Source of the DNA: Trifolium pratense
Lineage: Eukaryota; Streptophyta; Magnoliopsida; Fabales; Fabaceae
Direction: 5' to 3'
NCBI RefSeq assembly: GCF_020283565.1
Contig: NC_060060.1
Span: 29,202,001 to 29,266,000, forward strand
DNA length: 64,000 nucleotides
The position numbers and the translations under genes are program-made. This document shows, one piece after another, positions 30,272 through 42,229 of this stretch. The notes beneath the pieces are model-generated. The model saw only the letters and a list, made by a program, of their open reading frames with translations. It was not told where the DNA came from and ran no database searches. The stretch's first letter is position 1, and each line of letters starts with the position of its first letter.

Positions 30272-33229
30272 ATGGAAAGGAGTTGCAAGGTTTGTGTCAC
30301 CGGTGGTGCTGGTTATATTGGTTCTCTTTTAGTCAAAAAGCTTTTGGAAAAGGGCTACACCGTTCATGCTACTCTTAGAAACTTGAGTATTATTTCATTC
30401 TATATCTCTCTTACTCTTTGCATCATTTTCTTTCTTTCACATCCCATTGTATTAGGTAAGAATGTATGATAATATAACTGAGGTCTGCGGGTATTCATTT
30501 GTGACAATCTGACTTTGACGGAGAAAATCTAAATCGATTGGATTTGAGTTTGGATTTTCTCCGATTTTAAAAGACGGAGATGAAGTTAGCGGATAATTGA
30601 GATATTGATATCCGCTTTGAACCCGTTTCCGAACCTTTCATGCTTATATCGAATTATATTTCACTTTTCTTATGTTAGAAACTTGTAAATAAACACTTAA
30701 AATACATTAGTATGTTTATTTTAATTTTTTTTCTATTTATTTTCTTTGTTTAAAAAAGTCATATTATTGAAACGAAATAGTTTTCGACTTTTAACTTATT
30801 TTAATAAAAAAAAATAATTCTAAAATGCAACTTAAGTTCATATGGAGATGAGGCAGGTGGGGATACCCAAACCCCGTTCAACACGAGTTTAAAGTGCTAT
30901 TTTTCATCTTTGTTAAGAATTGGGCATACCCAAACTTTATGAATTTGAGAATGACAAAATTTGTTCTACTCCATTGCCATGCCCAGTCTACACCACAACT
31001 GTGGGACTGTTCTGTTATACTTAAATATGAACAATTCTGTGGTTGTTATGGACAATGGTACAAACTTGTGCAAGAACAAAGTCTTAATTGATGGTAAATT
31101 CATTCATTTATTTCAGAGGATGAATCCAAAGTAGGTTTTTTGAGAGGCTTTCCACATGCAGATACTAGACTTGTGTTATTTGAAGCTGACATATACAAAT
31201 CAGATGAATTTTGGCCTGCAATTCAAGGTTGTGAGTTTGTGTTTCATGTTGCTACTCCTTTTCAACATCAAACTGATTCTCAGGTTAATATTTCATCATT
31301 AATCTTCTCCTTCTCATATATATATATATATATATTTGGTGAATATGTATTGAATTTTTAATTTTTATGCACATAATATATTGTTTGTTTTTTATGATTT
31401 TTTAGTTGGAATTGAGTCAACCGTTTTTTATTGATCATCAGTACTCCGGTCAGTATTTTAATGATTAAATTGTACTTGTAGTAATAATTTAAAGGAAAAG
31501 ACAAGGTCATGATGACTTTTTGAACCAAAAAAAGTCATGATGTTTCATCTCATGAAAAAATTATGATTCAGTTACGATAGTTTTTTTTTTTTTAATAAGA
31601 TAAATTAGTCCACCTAAATTTGTATTAAAGAAATTTAAATTTGAGACCTTAAGGAGGAGCATACTCCCAGATCTCAAGACAATACCACCAAATCAACCCA
31701 AGTGGGTTTACGAGAGTTTTATCTGAGTTGAACTCTCACAATATAACATATTCCCTCCGTGACAATATATAAGCAAAAACCATCTTTTTAAGTTTATTGC
31801 ATATTCAATGTATCTGGTTTATATTATAGATCAGATACATTAATTATCCAATGAACCTAGAAATGTGATTTTTGTTTATATATTATCACGGAGGGAGTAT
31901 TAAAATTACTGTCATGATGTATGGTTTTTTTTTTTTATAGTTAAAAAACTTGATTTTTACCCTTGAGATGAATAAGCAGCAGATCTTGAATTCAAACTCT
32001 GGCATCTGCATACATAATGCAATGTTCTTATTCCCTACCAACTTATTTATATTCACGGAAACATTTTTTTATATATGATGATAAATACGACTAATTAATT
32101 GGTAATTGTAAGAGTTAAACCCACTTCCTTATACCTTTATTCACCCCCAAGCTATGATACCATGTTAATATTAATTGAATTTTTTTGGTAGCAGTTTAAG
32201 AGCATAGAGGAAGCTGCAATAGCAGGTGTAAAAAGCATAGCTGAAAATTGTATAAAATCAGGAACAGTGAAAAAATTGATATACACTGGAACTGTAATTG
32301 CTTCTTCTTCACTGAAAGATGATGGAAGTGGATACAAAGACTTCATTGATGAAACTTGTTGGACACCTCTCCATCTTCCTCTTACTGCTCACCATAGGGT
32401 AAATATTATACTCCTCTTTTATTGACATTGATTTTTACTTTATAAAAAAAACGATTTAATTTTAATGTATCTCAGTGACATAGTAAATTATTTGAAGTTA
32501 ATATGTCAAATTTGATAGACATAATCAATGCGATAGTTTTAAATTTTATATTATTTAATGTGGAATTTGAGTGTTTTTTTTAATACGTAGGATTACGCGG
32601 ATTCAAAGACATTAGCTGAGAGAGAATTACTAATGAGTTATGGTAAAGATAAAAATGGAAGTGGTGGAGTTGAGGTAGTAACTCTAGCTGTTGGACTAGT
32701 GGGAGGGGATGCTCTTCTAAGTTACATACCCCCTAGTGTTGCAGTGATTACCTCTCAACTTAAAGACAGTGAAGCCGTATATCAATCTTTGAGGTATATA
32801 GAAGATTTGTGTGGAAAAGTTCCACTAGTCCATATTGATGATGTTTGTGAAGCCCATATATTTTGTGCTGAGGATTCAACTATCAATGGTAGATTCTTGG
32901 TTGCAAGTTCATTTGCATCATCAGCAGAGATATCAAATTACTATTTTCAAAACTATGCAGAATTCAATTTGAAGGAGAAGTAAGTTACTAACCTGGCTTT
33001 AGTTTTTTTATGAAAAAAAACAACTAAATTTCATGCAATTTGAGATGCCTTATAAATTTCATGAAAATATTTGACATTTGGTTTTAGGTATTTGGAAGGG
33101 CCCAACAGGGCAATCAAATGGGCCTCAACAAAACTCGTAGATAAAGGATTTATCTACAAATACGATTTCAAGATGATATTAGATGATAGTATAAAATGCG
33201 CAAAAAGAGTAGGTTATCTTAGTATATAA
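30272..33229 (+). CDS. NADPH-dependent reductase, dihydroflavonol/anthocyanidin reductase family
   Basis: Five exons join in frame: 30272-30386, 31117-31283, 32195-32398, 32591-32979 and 33088-33229, giving 338 residues. The start is the ATG before GAAAGGAG. The N-terminal [19 protein letters not shown] is the GxxGxxG Rossmann motif. The catalytic set is Ser/Thr in [10 protein letters not shown] and YxxxK in [10 protein letters not shown]. Length and exon pattern are normal for plant DFR/ANR/vestitone reductase-like enzymes, cytosolic NADPH reductases of flavonoid-type ketones. The exact substrate cannot be read from sequence, so I do not assign DFR, ANR or vestitone reductase. All introns are GT-AG. 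Intron 2 holds a Stowaway-like MITE. A decayed second copy lies 7-10 kb upstream. No disabling change was seen. Confidence 0.9.
31751..31897. mobile_element. Stowaway-like MITE, 147 bp, in reductase intron 2
   Basis: The ends TTCCCTCCGTGACAATATAT and ATATTATCACGGAGGGAG are inverted repeats, flanked by TA on both sides (31749-31750 and 31898-31899). The CTCCCTCCGT-type end and TA duplication fit Tc1/mariner-derived Stowaway MITEs. Confidence 0.85.
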
Positions 33230-33710
33230 TATGATGTATAAGTTATATTGTTATATTGTCCATAAGTTATAATTATAATTCAATCGACAATGTCAAGGCG
33301 GACACTTTCACCTAAGTTCAATGTGTGCTATTTTGTAAAAAAAAAAAAAGAGTCAACGTGTGCTATATTAATAAATTAGTTTTGTCAAAAAAAAAATATA
33401 GTTATAAACTTCAAGTGACTCAAAAACAAGACTTGAACCAAAATATATCACATGATTAATTGTTAATACTACTTCATAGTTTCTCTTGATTATATTGCAG
33501 CATAAGAAAGATTTGTAGAGAAAGAACTAATTAATTGTTAACATACTTCATGTTTATTTTAACTTCACCAAGCTAGTGTTTCTTATATAATTTTTGTATG
33601 CAAATGCTTACATTAAGGTGCTCTATTAGCATAGTTTATAGTTTAATTTCTTTAATCAATAGTGGTATTTTTTCCCTCCAATTCCATTACTCTTGTTACT
33701 AATCTTAGTT
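33230..33710. other. Reductase 3' flank
   Basis: This is 3' UTR and intergenic AT-rich DNA. Patches match the region after the pseudogene at 23124-23342, 25010-25090 and 28350-28680, showing that the duplicated block extends downstream of the gene. Confidence 0.5.
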
Positions 33711-34440
33711 GAGATGGGTGATCGACTGTTTTTAAAACTCTTCAAACCTATAATAATGAAGAGAGAAAATAGAGAGTATAGTGCATAACTATGAATCACG
33801 GATACAGGACACAACACGAATATTGACACGTTGACATCGACAATAATTTAACAAATGATGTAATTGAGTGTGATTATAAGTATTAGTGTCTAGCACCGAC
33901 ATATTGTTAAGAGTCTCATATCGGTTAAGAGATGGTCTGACTAAGTGTTTATATACTAGAGGCAATCCTCACCTTATAAGCCGGTTTTGTAAGGATGAGT
34001 TAGGCCCAATATTCATTTCTAAGATGGTATCAGAGCCTCTCCATGATCCGTTGGGCTACCTGTTATCAGGTTTCCGTTATCGGACCACCTACCGTTTATA
34101 TCCACGCACCAAGCCCAATAGTGCTGGGCGTGAGGGGGTGTGTTAAGAGTCCCACATCGATTGAGAGATGGTCTGACTAAGTGTTTATATGTCCGACATC
34201 ATAACACACCTAATCCGTGGAGTGTTCGTGCTTGATATTGGAGTTAATGGGGAAGTGTCAAATGTATGTTAAACAGAACATAACATGTTTCACTTCAAAA
34301 TTTAATGCACTTTTCTCCCACATTCTCCCCCACTCTCGGCTCTCCCCTACTCTCTCCCACATTCTCCCCCAAACTTCAAAGTTTAATCTTTTTCAAACTT
34401 CAAAGTTTAATCTTTTTCAAATCTTCTCCCATATGCTCTA
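33711..34440. repeat. Upstream copy of the glycosyltransferase promoter region, with insertions
   Basis: Segments 33711-33795 and 34225-34440 match 34815-34905 and 34905-35080 in order. Shared phrases include GTGTCAAATGTATGTTA, CACTTCAAAATTTAATGCAC and CAAACTTCAAAGTTTAATC. The intervening 33796-34224 is extra and contains a TRIM-like element. The coding region was not duplicated. Confidence 0.85.
33905..34190 (+). mobile_element. TRIM-like miniature LTR element, 3' LTR truncated
   Basis: A direct repeat starting TGTTAAGAGTC lies at 33905 and again at 34141, with 45 of the next 48 bases shared. TGGTATCAGAGC at 34025-34036 is a perfect initiator tRNA-Met primer-binding site immediately after the first repeat. 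About 100 bp of internal sequence has no ORF, and GTGAGGGGG precedes the second repeat as a polypurine tract. The second LTR stops after about 48 bp. Confidence 0.8.
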
Positions 34441-35082
34441 AAGAAATACTATAATTAGATGCCCAAAATAAATGATTTACTCATTTGCTCATTTAAATAT
34501 TTAATACACCGTATGAGTCAACTTAAATCAATTAATTTTTTTATTTATTTTTAATCAATTAGCTACCTTCTATAATTTCCTTGCCTTATAAAATGGCTTA
34601 TTGCATAATTGTTGCTTTTTGTTCAACAGAAATAAATACACGCACAAAATATCAAGAGTAAAGAAATTAATGGCTCATTGGAAATTAATGTCAAAACAAT
34701 CATAGAACATCATTGTTTTCGTCATGACACGTGTACAGAAACCTTGAAAAAAAGATCCCAAATAATAGGAGTATATAAATAGATACTATATTTTCAATAC
34801 TCCTTGTGTTTTTACTAGTTGAGACAACGGTTGTCTCTGCTTTAAACTATTCAAAACTATAATAATGAACATCGAAAATCGAGAGGATAGTGCATAACAA
34901 TTGTGAGGTTAATGTGGAAGTGTCAAATGTATGTTATGAACCAAAACATAAGAGAACATGAACATGCTTCACTTCAAAATTTAATGCACTTCTCTCTCTC
35001 ATTTTCCACCACTCTCCCCTACTCTCTCCCACATTTTCTCCCAAACTTCAAAGTTTAATCTTTTTCAATCTTCTCTTACCTT
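34441..35082. promoter_or_regulatory. Promoter-proximal region of the glycosyltransferase gene
   Basis: This non-coding DNA includes the second promoter copy (34815-35082), pyrimidine-rich just before the ATG. A TATAAATAGA-like motif lies at about 34773-34782. Confidence 0.4.
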
Positions 35083-36404
35083 ATGGAGAATCATATCAAA
35101 TATCATCATCATCATCATTCTTTCCTCTACTTCCCATTCTTTCTCCTTCACAAACTCCACCACTTCAAGAAATATCTCCTTTCCATTCTCTTCAACCTAC
35201 CTACATCTTTCTTTGCTCTTCTCCTTCTCTTCCTCTTATCATACAATGCTTTCGCCATTTTCTACGTTCACATTCCTCATCATCACTCACCACATAAACC
35301 TATCATTCTTTCACCACCTTCACACACCAAAACCAAACTCGATTCTTCTGTTTTTTATGCACTCAAACAAGATAATTCACCAATCAATATCATCAACAAA
35401 GCTCATTTCCCTCTTCTCCATAATAAATTCTCCATTCACAAATCCAAAAGACTTAAAAAATACAAACGCGGCTTAAAAACCTTGCACTCGGAAACAAAAT
35501 TTTCACTTTTTCAAAAAAGACTCGATGCATTTTTCAATGGAAATTCATCTTCTTCTTCTTGCAAGATTAGATTTTTTATGACTTGGATTTCACCCTTGAA
35601 AGGATTCGGAAAAAGAGAGTTATTATCAGTTGAAAGCTTGTTCAAGTCACACCCAAAAGCTTGTTTGGTTATAGTTTCAAAATCAATGGATTCTAAAAAG
35701 GAACTCAAATTTTAAGACCTTTTGTGAAAAATGGTTTTAGAGTCATTGCAGTTGAACCTGATTTCAACTATATGTTCAAAAACACTCACGCCGAATCATG
35801 GTTTAATCGGTTAAAACAAGGGAATGTTAATCCAGGTGAAGTTTCATTAGGCCAAAACCTCTCAAATTTACTAAGACTTTGTCTCTTGTATAAATTTGGA
35901 GGAATTTATATAGATGCTGATATTATAATCTTGAAGAGTTTTTCTAATCTCAGAAACACTATTGGAGCACAAAATATCGATATCAAAACAAAGAAATGGA
36001 GTCGTTTGAATAATGCCGTGTTGATATTTGATAAAAACCATCCTTTACTTTTGAAGTTTATTGAAGAATTTGCACTTACTTTTGATGGTAACAAGTGGGG
36101 GCATAATGGTCCATATTTAATATCTAGAGTTGTTTCTAGAGTGAGTGGAAGAGTAGGGTTTAATTTCAGTGTTGTTCCACCTTCTGCATTTTATCCTGTG
36201 GATTGGAAAGGTATAAGGAGTTTGTTTATAGGGTCTAGTGATGAGGTTCATTCAAAATGGTTGGTTAAGAAAATGGAGCAAATTAGAGATGAAAGTTATG
36301 CAGTTCATCTTTGGAATAGGCAAAGTAGGAAGCTTAAGGTTGTAAAAGGAAGTACTGTTGATAGTATCATATCTAATTGTTGCATTTTTTGCAACAATTA
36401 TTAG
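35083..36404 (+). pseudogene. Alpha-1,4-glycosyltransferase family protein (GT32 type), one-base frameshift
   Basis: This intronless gene would be about 440 residues if uninterrupted. The N-terminus has a His-rich cytosolic tail and one hydrophobic anchor (residues about 38-62), giving a type II Golgi membrane topology. The catalytic part contains ESLFKSHPKACLVIVSKSMD, LGQNLSNLLRLCLLYKFGG and a DxD metal/nucleotide-sugar motif in YIDADII, followed by WGHNGPYL. This matches plant alpha-1,4-galactosyltransferase-like proteins; the acceptor is unknown. The first frame stops at 35713-35715, and the second frame carries the rest. The shift is consistent with loss of one A from the run at 35695-35699. 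Everything else is open, so a sequencing or assembly error is a real alternative to a pseudogene. Confidence 0.85.
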
Positions 36405-37870
36405 CTTTTAATTTTAAGTTTGTACTAGTGTCTTAGAATTGCAACTAGGAACTTAATTATAAGTGGACATGGACCAATTGTGCATTTGCAGAAACATGAT
36501 ATGTTAGACTTAGATGGTTAAAGTTGGTTATAAACAGTTTAATTAAGTAAAAATGATTGATATTTAACAAGTTTATATTGTTTAGGAGAATTAAACTTTG
36601 AAAGTGATTTTTCAGCTCATAATCTTAAATAAGACACCTACTTTATTTCCTTCCATGTGACTCTCACTTTTAGTTTCTGTCTCATCTCATTCCTCTTACT
36701 TGCATTAGCTTATATAAGATAAAATCTTCTAGCAAATATGTTTTGGAAATTTAAATGTAGCTCATTTTAATATACTAACATTAGCAGCCTTTTGAGGTTG
36801 AATTGAAATTTTCAGAAGTAATCAAATGTATATGCAGTCTTTTTAGGTACTAATCATAACATTCTACTTTTATATTCATTGATATTGGTAAGTCTTGTAG
36901 AAGTGTATATAGAATCTGATTTTTTCATCATAGCTCCTCACCATGAAAAGAAAAGAGGGAAGAAAAAAAAAAACAAAAAACAAGGGACAAGGGTGAGGGT
37001 TAGATGTGTGATCCACCTACTTTTAATTTCCAATTATTTAAGCTGTTGTTAGTTCAAACACAATTTTATTGCCTAAGATACACCTTATGCATGTCCTTGT
37101 AATTTTTTATTCTTGTCATTTATTCTACATTTCTACCATCTATTTAATTGCATTGACATTTTGAAGTCTATAATAACAGAAGTTACATTGCACAATCATG
37201 CAAACTGTGAAGACAAATTACACCATAAATGAAATTGGTTTGATAATTTACTTTTTTAAAGTTCTGTTTATCTACCTGCAAAATGAAATATTATTGAGCT
37301 AGCTTTCTAATTTGAAGCATGATTGTTCAAATCTTGGTACTTCTTATTTCTCTTTTAAACTGTTTAAATTACAAGATATGTTCAAATTTCAAGTCATAAA
37401 TAGAAGCTAGGTAAATAACGTGAAGAGGTTATTTTTGGGACCATATATCTTGCATTTTTATATAGTGTATTTGAGTGAGCACTTGTCAAACATGCATGAA
37501 TTTGAATGAAATCCATTGTGATGTAGAGTTATCATTTTTCTTTATTTATCTTTTTTGCATTGTCAAAGTATAAATATTGAACACTTATTTAGTTCTTATT
37601 TGTAATATGTTTTTGGTACAAACTATTGAAAAATTGCTTGATTTTTGACTGGTTCAAGTTCAACAGTGAAGCATAGGGAACACCAGAAGAATTTTAAGCA
37701 CGGGGTCTAGGATTCGATCCCTAAATACTAACAAAACTACTTACAAACACATTTGCCTATTTAAAAAGACAAACTGTAAAACATAATCACAATACAAATG
37801 AATATATGTGTATATATCTGGTAAACGCAGTAATGCCATTACCGAAGAAAAATATTTTCCTGCCACCAAC
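36405..37870. other. Intergenic DNA between glycosyltransferase and transporter (convergent)
   Basis: The 3' UTRs of two convergent genes lie at either end. AT-rich, no ORF of note, no recognised repeat or RNA. Confidence 0.5.
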
Positions 37871-40377
37871 TCATGACTTCTGCATCAGACGCTCCGCATC
37901 TGCCATTTCTACCTCATTTCCTATCGATTCACCTGCGTTTTGAAAGAGCACTTCAATTTCTTCCAAACTCTTTCCTTTTGTCTCTGGAACACAGTAATGA
38001 ACAAATGCAACAGCGCTGCATGAAATAACACCAAAAACAAAGAAAGTTCCCGCTACTGTTATCGCGTTGGTGACTGAAAGGAAGGACATTGAGATCACGC
38101 CGCTGCTAACCCTACTTCCAACTGCTCCAAGAGCTGATGCTTGAGCTCTAAGCCTCAAAGGAAATATCTCGGATGACAGAACCCAACATATTGGACCAAG
38201 TCCTACTGAGAAGAAAGCTACATTTCCACAAACTGCGAGAATCGCAAAAGCGATTCCAACCTTGGCGTGGCCTAGGAAAGCCAAAGCGAAACTCAGGCTA
38301 AATAAACTTACTGTCATCCCGATCGTGCTCACGTAAAGCAAAGGCTTTCTCCCCAATTTGTCGATCAGAAGTATAGCTATCAAGATGAACAATGTTTTGG
38401 TGAATCCAACAGCAACAGTTGCTGCAAGAAGCTCGGAGTCCCCGGTGATTCCAGCATTCTTGAAAATTGTGGGGCTATAATATACCACCGTGTCAATGCC
38501 TGTAATTTGTTGGAAACATTGAATGCCACAACCGGTTATAAGCATTCTTAGAACAGGAGGAGAAGGATGCAATATTTCTTGCCATACTGTTTTTGTTTCA
38601 TACTTCTCGGCATTTCCTGATTCAGCGGCTTTCTGAATTTCTTGCAACTTTTCTTCTGCATCTTTCTCACTTTCGCTTATCTTTAACAGTACTAATTTAG
38701 CTTCTTCCATCCTATTCTGCACCACAAGCCATCTTGGGGATTCAGGTATGATAAAAAGTGCAACAGCAATAATAACCGAAGGAATAAGTCCAACACCAAG
38801 CATTATTCTCCAATTTATATGCGGTGGAAGCTTATGAAATGCATAGTTTGATATGTAGCCGAGAAGGATTCCAAAATTAATGAAGATTTCAGGGAAAGAG
38901 GTCAGAGATCCCCTAGCAATGGCAGGAGAAATTTCGGCGATATAAACAGGTGCAATCATGACGCCGAAACCTATACCTACACCTGCTATGAGTCTACCTA
39001 TCATCAATACTTTAAAGGATGGAGCAAGAGCCATAATAGCTCCACCTGTTTGGAAGATAAGGGCTGCCAAACCAATTGTCCATTTTCTGCCGATCCAATC
39101 AGATGTTCTTCCTCCAGCTAAACTACCCAAAAGTGATATTATGCTCAAAATTCCAACTAGTACTTCTTGCTGAACTTCTGTTATCTTCAAATCCTTTTGA
39201 ATGTATATAATCGCTCCACTCATAACACCCACGTCTGAAAAACGATAAACAAAAATGGCTAGGGACTTAGTTTTGGTCTCATTAATGGTATAGATAAACA
39301 AACAACAACGATGTTTATGCAATAATCATCATAAGATAAATTAATACAACATTGTTGCAAATAATAAACCAATGAGTTTTAGCCTGTCAGCTACAAGAGA
39401 TAAGTTATCTATGCTCAACTGTCAAAGAGTCTCTTGTAGTAGGCATCGCCTATATTATTTAAGCAAGGGACATGTATAGTAGGCATTGTCTCATAAATGG
39501 ACACGACAAGTGGTGATTCTATCCACATCAATGTTGTCAATCGCATAAAATAGTGGTTTGTTCAAATTCCGCGACACAATAGTACTATACTATTGCTATA
39601 GTCGCTATGACAACATTTTGTAATAGATATCCTATTGCAGAACAATAGTGATTTGTTCAAACTCTATAGAGCCTATAACACTGCTAGAGCCGCTAGTTAA
39701 CTACACTAATCCACATTATGTCCAAACATGTTTTTCCTCTACAACATTTTTCAGATGCCAATCTAAATTTTGTAACATGAAATTGGGATTGCAAAATACA
39801 CAAACAGCCCTACATTTTATATATATCATTGTGATTGTTACAAAGCAACCCAAGTCCCAAAAACCAAATATCCAAGTCCTACAAAAATACAATAGATCTC
39901 AATTCATCTACTTAGGTGGTTCTAAAAAATTTAATTTTTATTGTCACATTTGGGATTTTACCAGCAGATAATTTTAAAAGCACTAAGCCTATGTTTGGCA
40001 TCACGGTGAATATGACAGAATCACGGTGATCCACCGTGATTTTTCAAAAGCTGCAGCTGGATCACCGTGATTCTGCATACTCACCATGATATCAAACATA
40101 TACTAAAAAATTAAAGTACCAAAATTACATAAGGTTTGAAGATAAAGAAATAGAATTACCTACCATAGCCGAGAAGCACAGAATTGAGAGAAGCAAAAAT
40201 GGCACATGCAAAAATATATTTCTTGGAATCATGCTTGTTAGTTGGCAACCCTTGTTCTTGTTCTTCAGTTGAATCATCAGATGTCATCCTAATGTACTTG
40301 GTTTTGGTTCCCAATGGAATCTCAGATACCAAATCTCCATTTCCATTCCCATTTTCTTGGATACCAATCAACCCCAT
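37871..40377 (-). CDS. Polyol/monosaccharide proton symporter (major facilitator superfamily)
   Basis: Two minus-strand exons (40377-40164 and 39234-37871) join at a Gly-Tyr-Asp-Val junction, giving 525 residues. The sugar-porter signatures are present: LLGYDVGVMSGA in helix 1, RTSDWIGRKW in the loop 2-3, PESPRWLV after helix 6, QQITGIDTVVYYSP in helix 7, DKLGRKPLL, and PETKGKSLEEIE after helix 12. About twelve membrane segments are evident. The sequence resembles plant polyol transporter 4-like proteins, plasma-membrane H+ symporters for linear polyols, inositol and monosaccharides; substrate range is inferred. The single intron is 929 bp and includes a MITE. No defects were seen. Confidence 0.93.
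39988..40098. mobile_element. About 110-bp hairpin MITE in transporter intron
   Basis: GTTTGGCATCACGGTGA at the left pairs with TCACCATGATATCAAAC at the right. Inside, AATCACGGTGATCCA and TGGATCACCGTGATT form a second inverted pair. It is non-coding. Confidence 0.7.
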
Positions 40378-40725
40378 TATTCACCTTCTCTCACCACCCA
40401 CAAAGAATCAATTTTTTTGTCGTTGATGAATCACTTTTTTCAATGAATTGAGCACCCAATTGAATATTTATATAATTAATCAACAAAAACAACTTATAGA
40501 AGAAAATTACAAGGAAAGACTTAAACTTTGACTAAGTTGAAGCTTCTTGTAACCAAAATGAGTAATGGGTGTTATGGTTTTTCTAGATCTGAAACGCGGA
40601 ATTGAGAAAGTTGAAACGTAATTTTTGCTTCAAGAACAAAGTTTTTTGTGGAAAGAATTACCTACGACATAGTCAAAGTGTTGGAGACAGAGTTGTGTAC
40701 TTTTTGTTTCCTTCTAAAGCAACGT

Positions 40726-41635
40726 GATGGTTTCTCTCCCGACCCCCCTCATTTCTTTTCTACCCCTGAATTTCCGTTTTTGCCCTTGGGGTACTTCGGT
40801 TTATACGAACCGAATTTTTTTGTCATGCTAAAAAAATTCGGTTTATATAAACCGAAATATTGTGTTCCAATTTTTTTTCCAGCTTTCCTGCATAAATTCT
40901 GCATGAGACCCTCAACTTCCACAATTTATTTGAAATACTAAACGATGTCCGATTTGAGTAAACGACCAGTCGTTGGAAAGCTTAGGGTGTCAAGAATACA
41001 AATATAATTTTTGTTTTCAGGGTTAACTATCCAATTGTTTCAGTTTAACCAAATAATGAGTATTGGTACAAAAACAGAGCATAAACTTTTCTCAAACTTG
41101 TAGGTTGGTTTTCTCATACTATACTTAATGAAATTTAACAATTCCGGTGTCAATCTTGTAGTAAATTTTGTCTTCTTTACACTGGATCAAAAATCATTAG
41201 CATACGACTTATATTCAGAGAGCTATGATAAATTTACCACAGGTATCTCTACAACATTTTATAGAAACTTTTCTCAAACTTGTAGGTAGATTTTCTCATA
41301 CTATACTTAATGAAATTTAATAATTCCGGTGTCAATCTTGTAGTAAATTTTGTCTTCTTTACACTGGATTAAAAATCATTAGAATACGACCTATATTCAG
41401 AGAGATATGCTAAATTTACCACAGGTAGCTCTACACGAATTTTCACATAAATTTTCCTTCTTTTTGGGGGGTATATGTTATTTCGGTTTATATAAACCGA
41501 ATTTTTTTTTCATGTTTAAAAACTTCGGTTAATATAAACCGAAGTTTGTTGACAAAAAATTTTCATACCGCAAGGGGCAAAATGGGATTTTTGGGGAGTA
41601 GAAAAGAAATGAGGGGGGTCGGGAGAGAAAACTTC
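40726..41635. mobile_element. Mutator-like non-autonomous element, 910 bp, 9-bp target duplication
   Basis: AAGCAACGT occurs at 40717-40725 and 41636-41644. The ends carry GGTTTCTCTCCCGACCCCCC and its near complement, with inverted similarity running on through the AAATGAGGGG and CAAGGGGCAAAA blocks. Palindromes TTCGGTTTATATAAACCGAA occur near both ends. The interior has two tandem copies of a 175-bp unit. There is no ORF. Confidence 0.88.
41085..41440. repeat. Tandem duplication of a 175-180 bp unit inside the 910-bp element
   Basis: The unit begins ACTTTTCTCAAACTTGTAGG and recurs at about 41263 with few substitutions. Both units contain AATTCCGGTGTCAATCTTG and TATATTCAGAGAG. Confidence 0.9.
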
Positions 41636-41937
41636 AAGCAACGTAATTGGAGGGGGAAAATATGTATCAGGTTTTTTTCTATGCGGTTCGTGCTTTTGTT
41701 TGTTAGAAAAATTAAAATTTGCTAATCATTGTAGTATGACACATTGACACGTCATTGTACGAGGAACATGTTACGACATCGTACTGTGTTTGGTGCGTGT
41801 TGAATTCCAGTTTAGACCACGTGGTGATGAAATGCGTCAACGTTTCGGGAGAGGGGTTTCAGCGTCGGCAAGGGGGTATTTCTGGAATCGCAGGTATATC
41901 TTTCTTTCCCTTTCACATACCCATTCCCTTCCTTTTT

Positions 41938-42088
41938 GGGTGTGTTTGGTTTATCGGAAATAAATAGAAAAGATAGAAAAACACATAAACGAATAAATGA
42001 ATTTGAATTATCACGTAGTTCAAATTTATTCGTTGGTTTCCGTGTTTTTTTCTCTTTTCATTTTTTTTCTCTTAAATCAAACACACTC
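41938..42088. mobile_element. About 150-bp hairpin MITE
   Basis: GGGTGTGTTTGGTTTA at the left pairs with TAAATCAAACACACTC at the right. The arms pair imperfectly to the centre near 42010 (AATTTGAATTATCAC). Confidence 0.8.
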
Positions 42089-42229
42089 TTGTGAGGTTAG
42101 CATTTGCATAAGTCACTTTTTAAATAATTTTTATTATAATGAATACAAATATAAATACTCATTTTTCTCTTTTTTACCGAATCAGACTTAATGCATTTAA
42201 TTAATCGATAAGCGTTCAATACAAAAATG

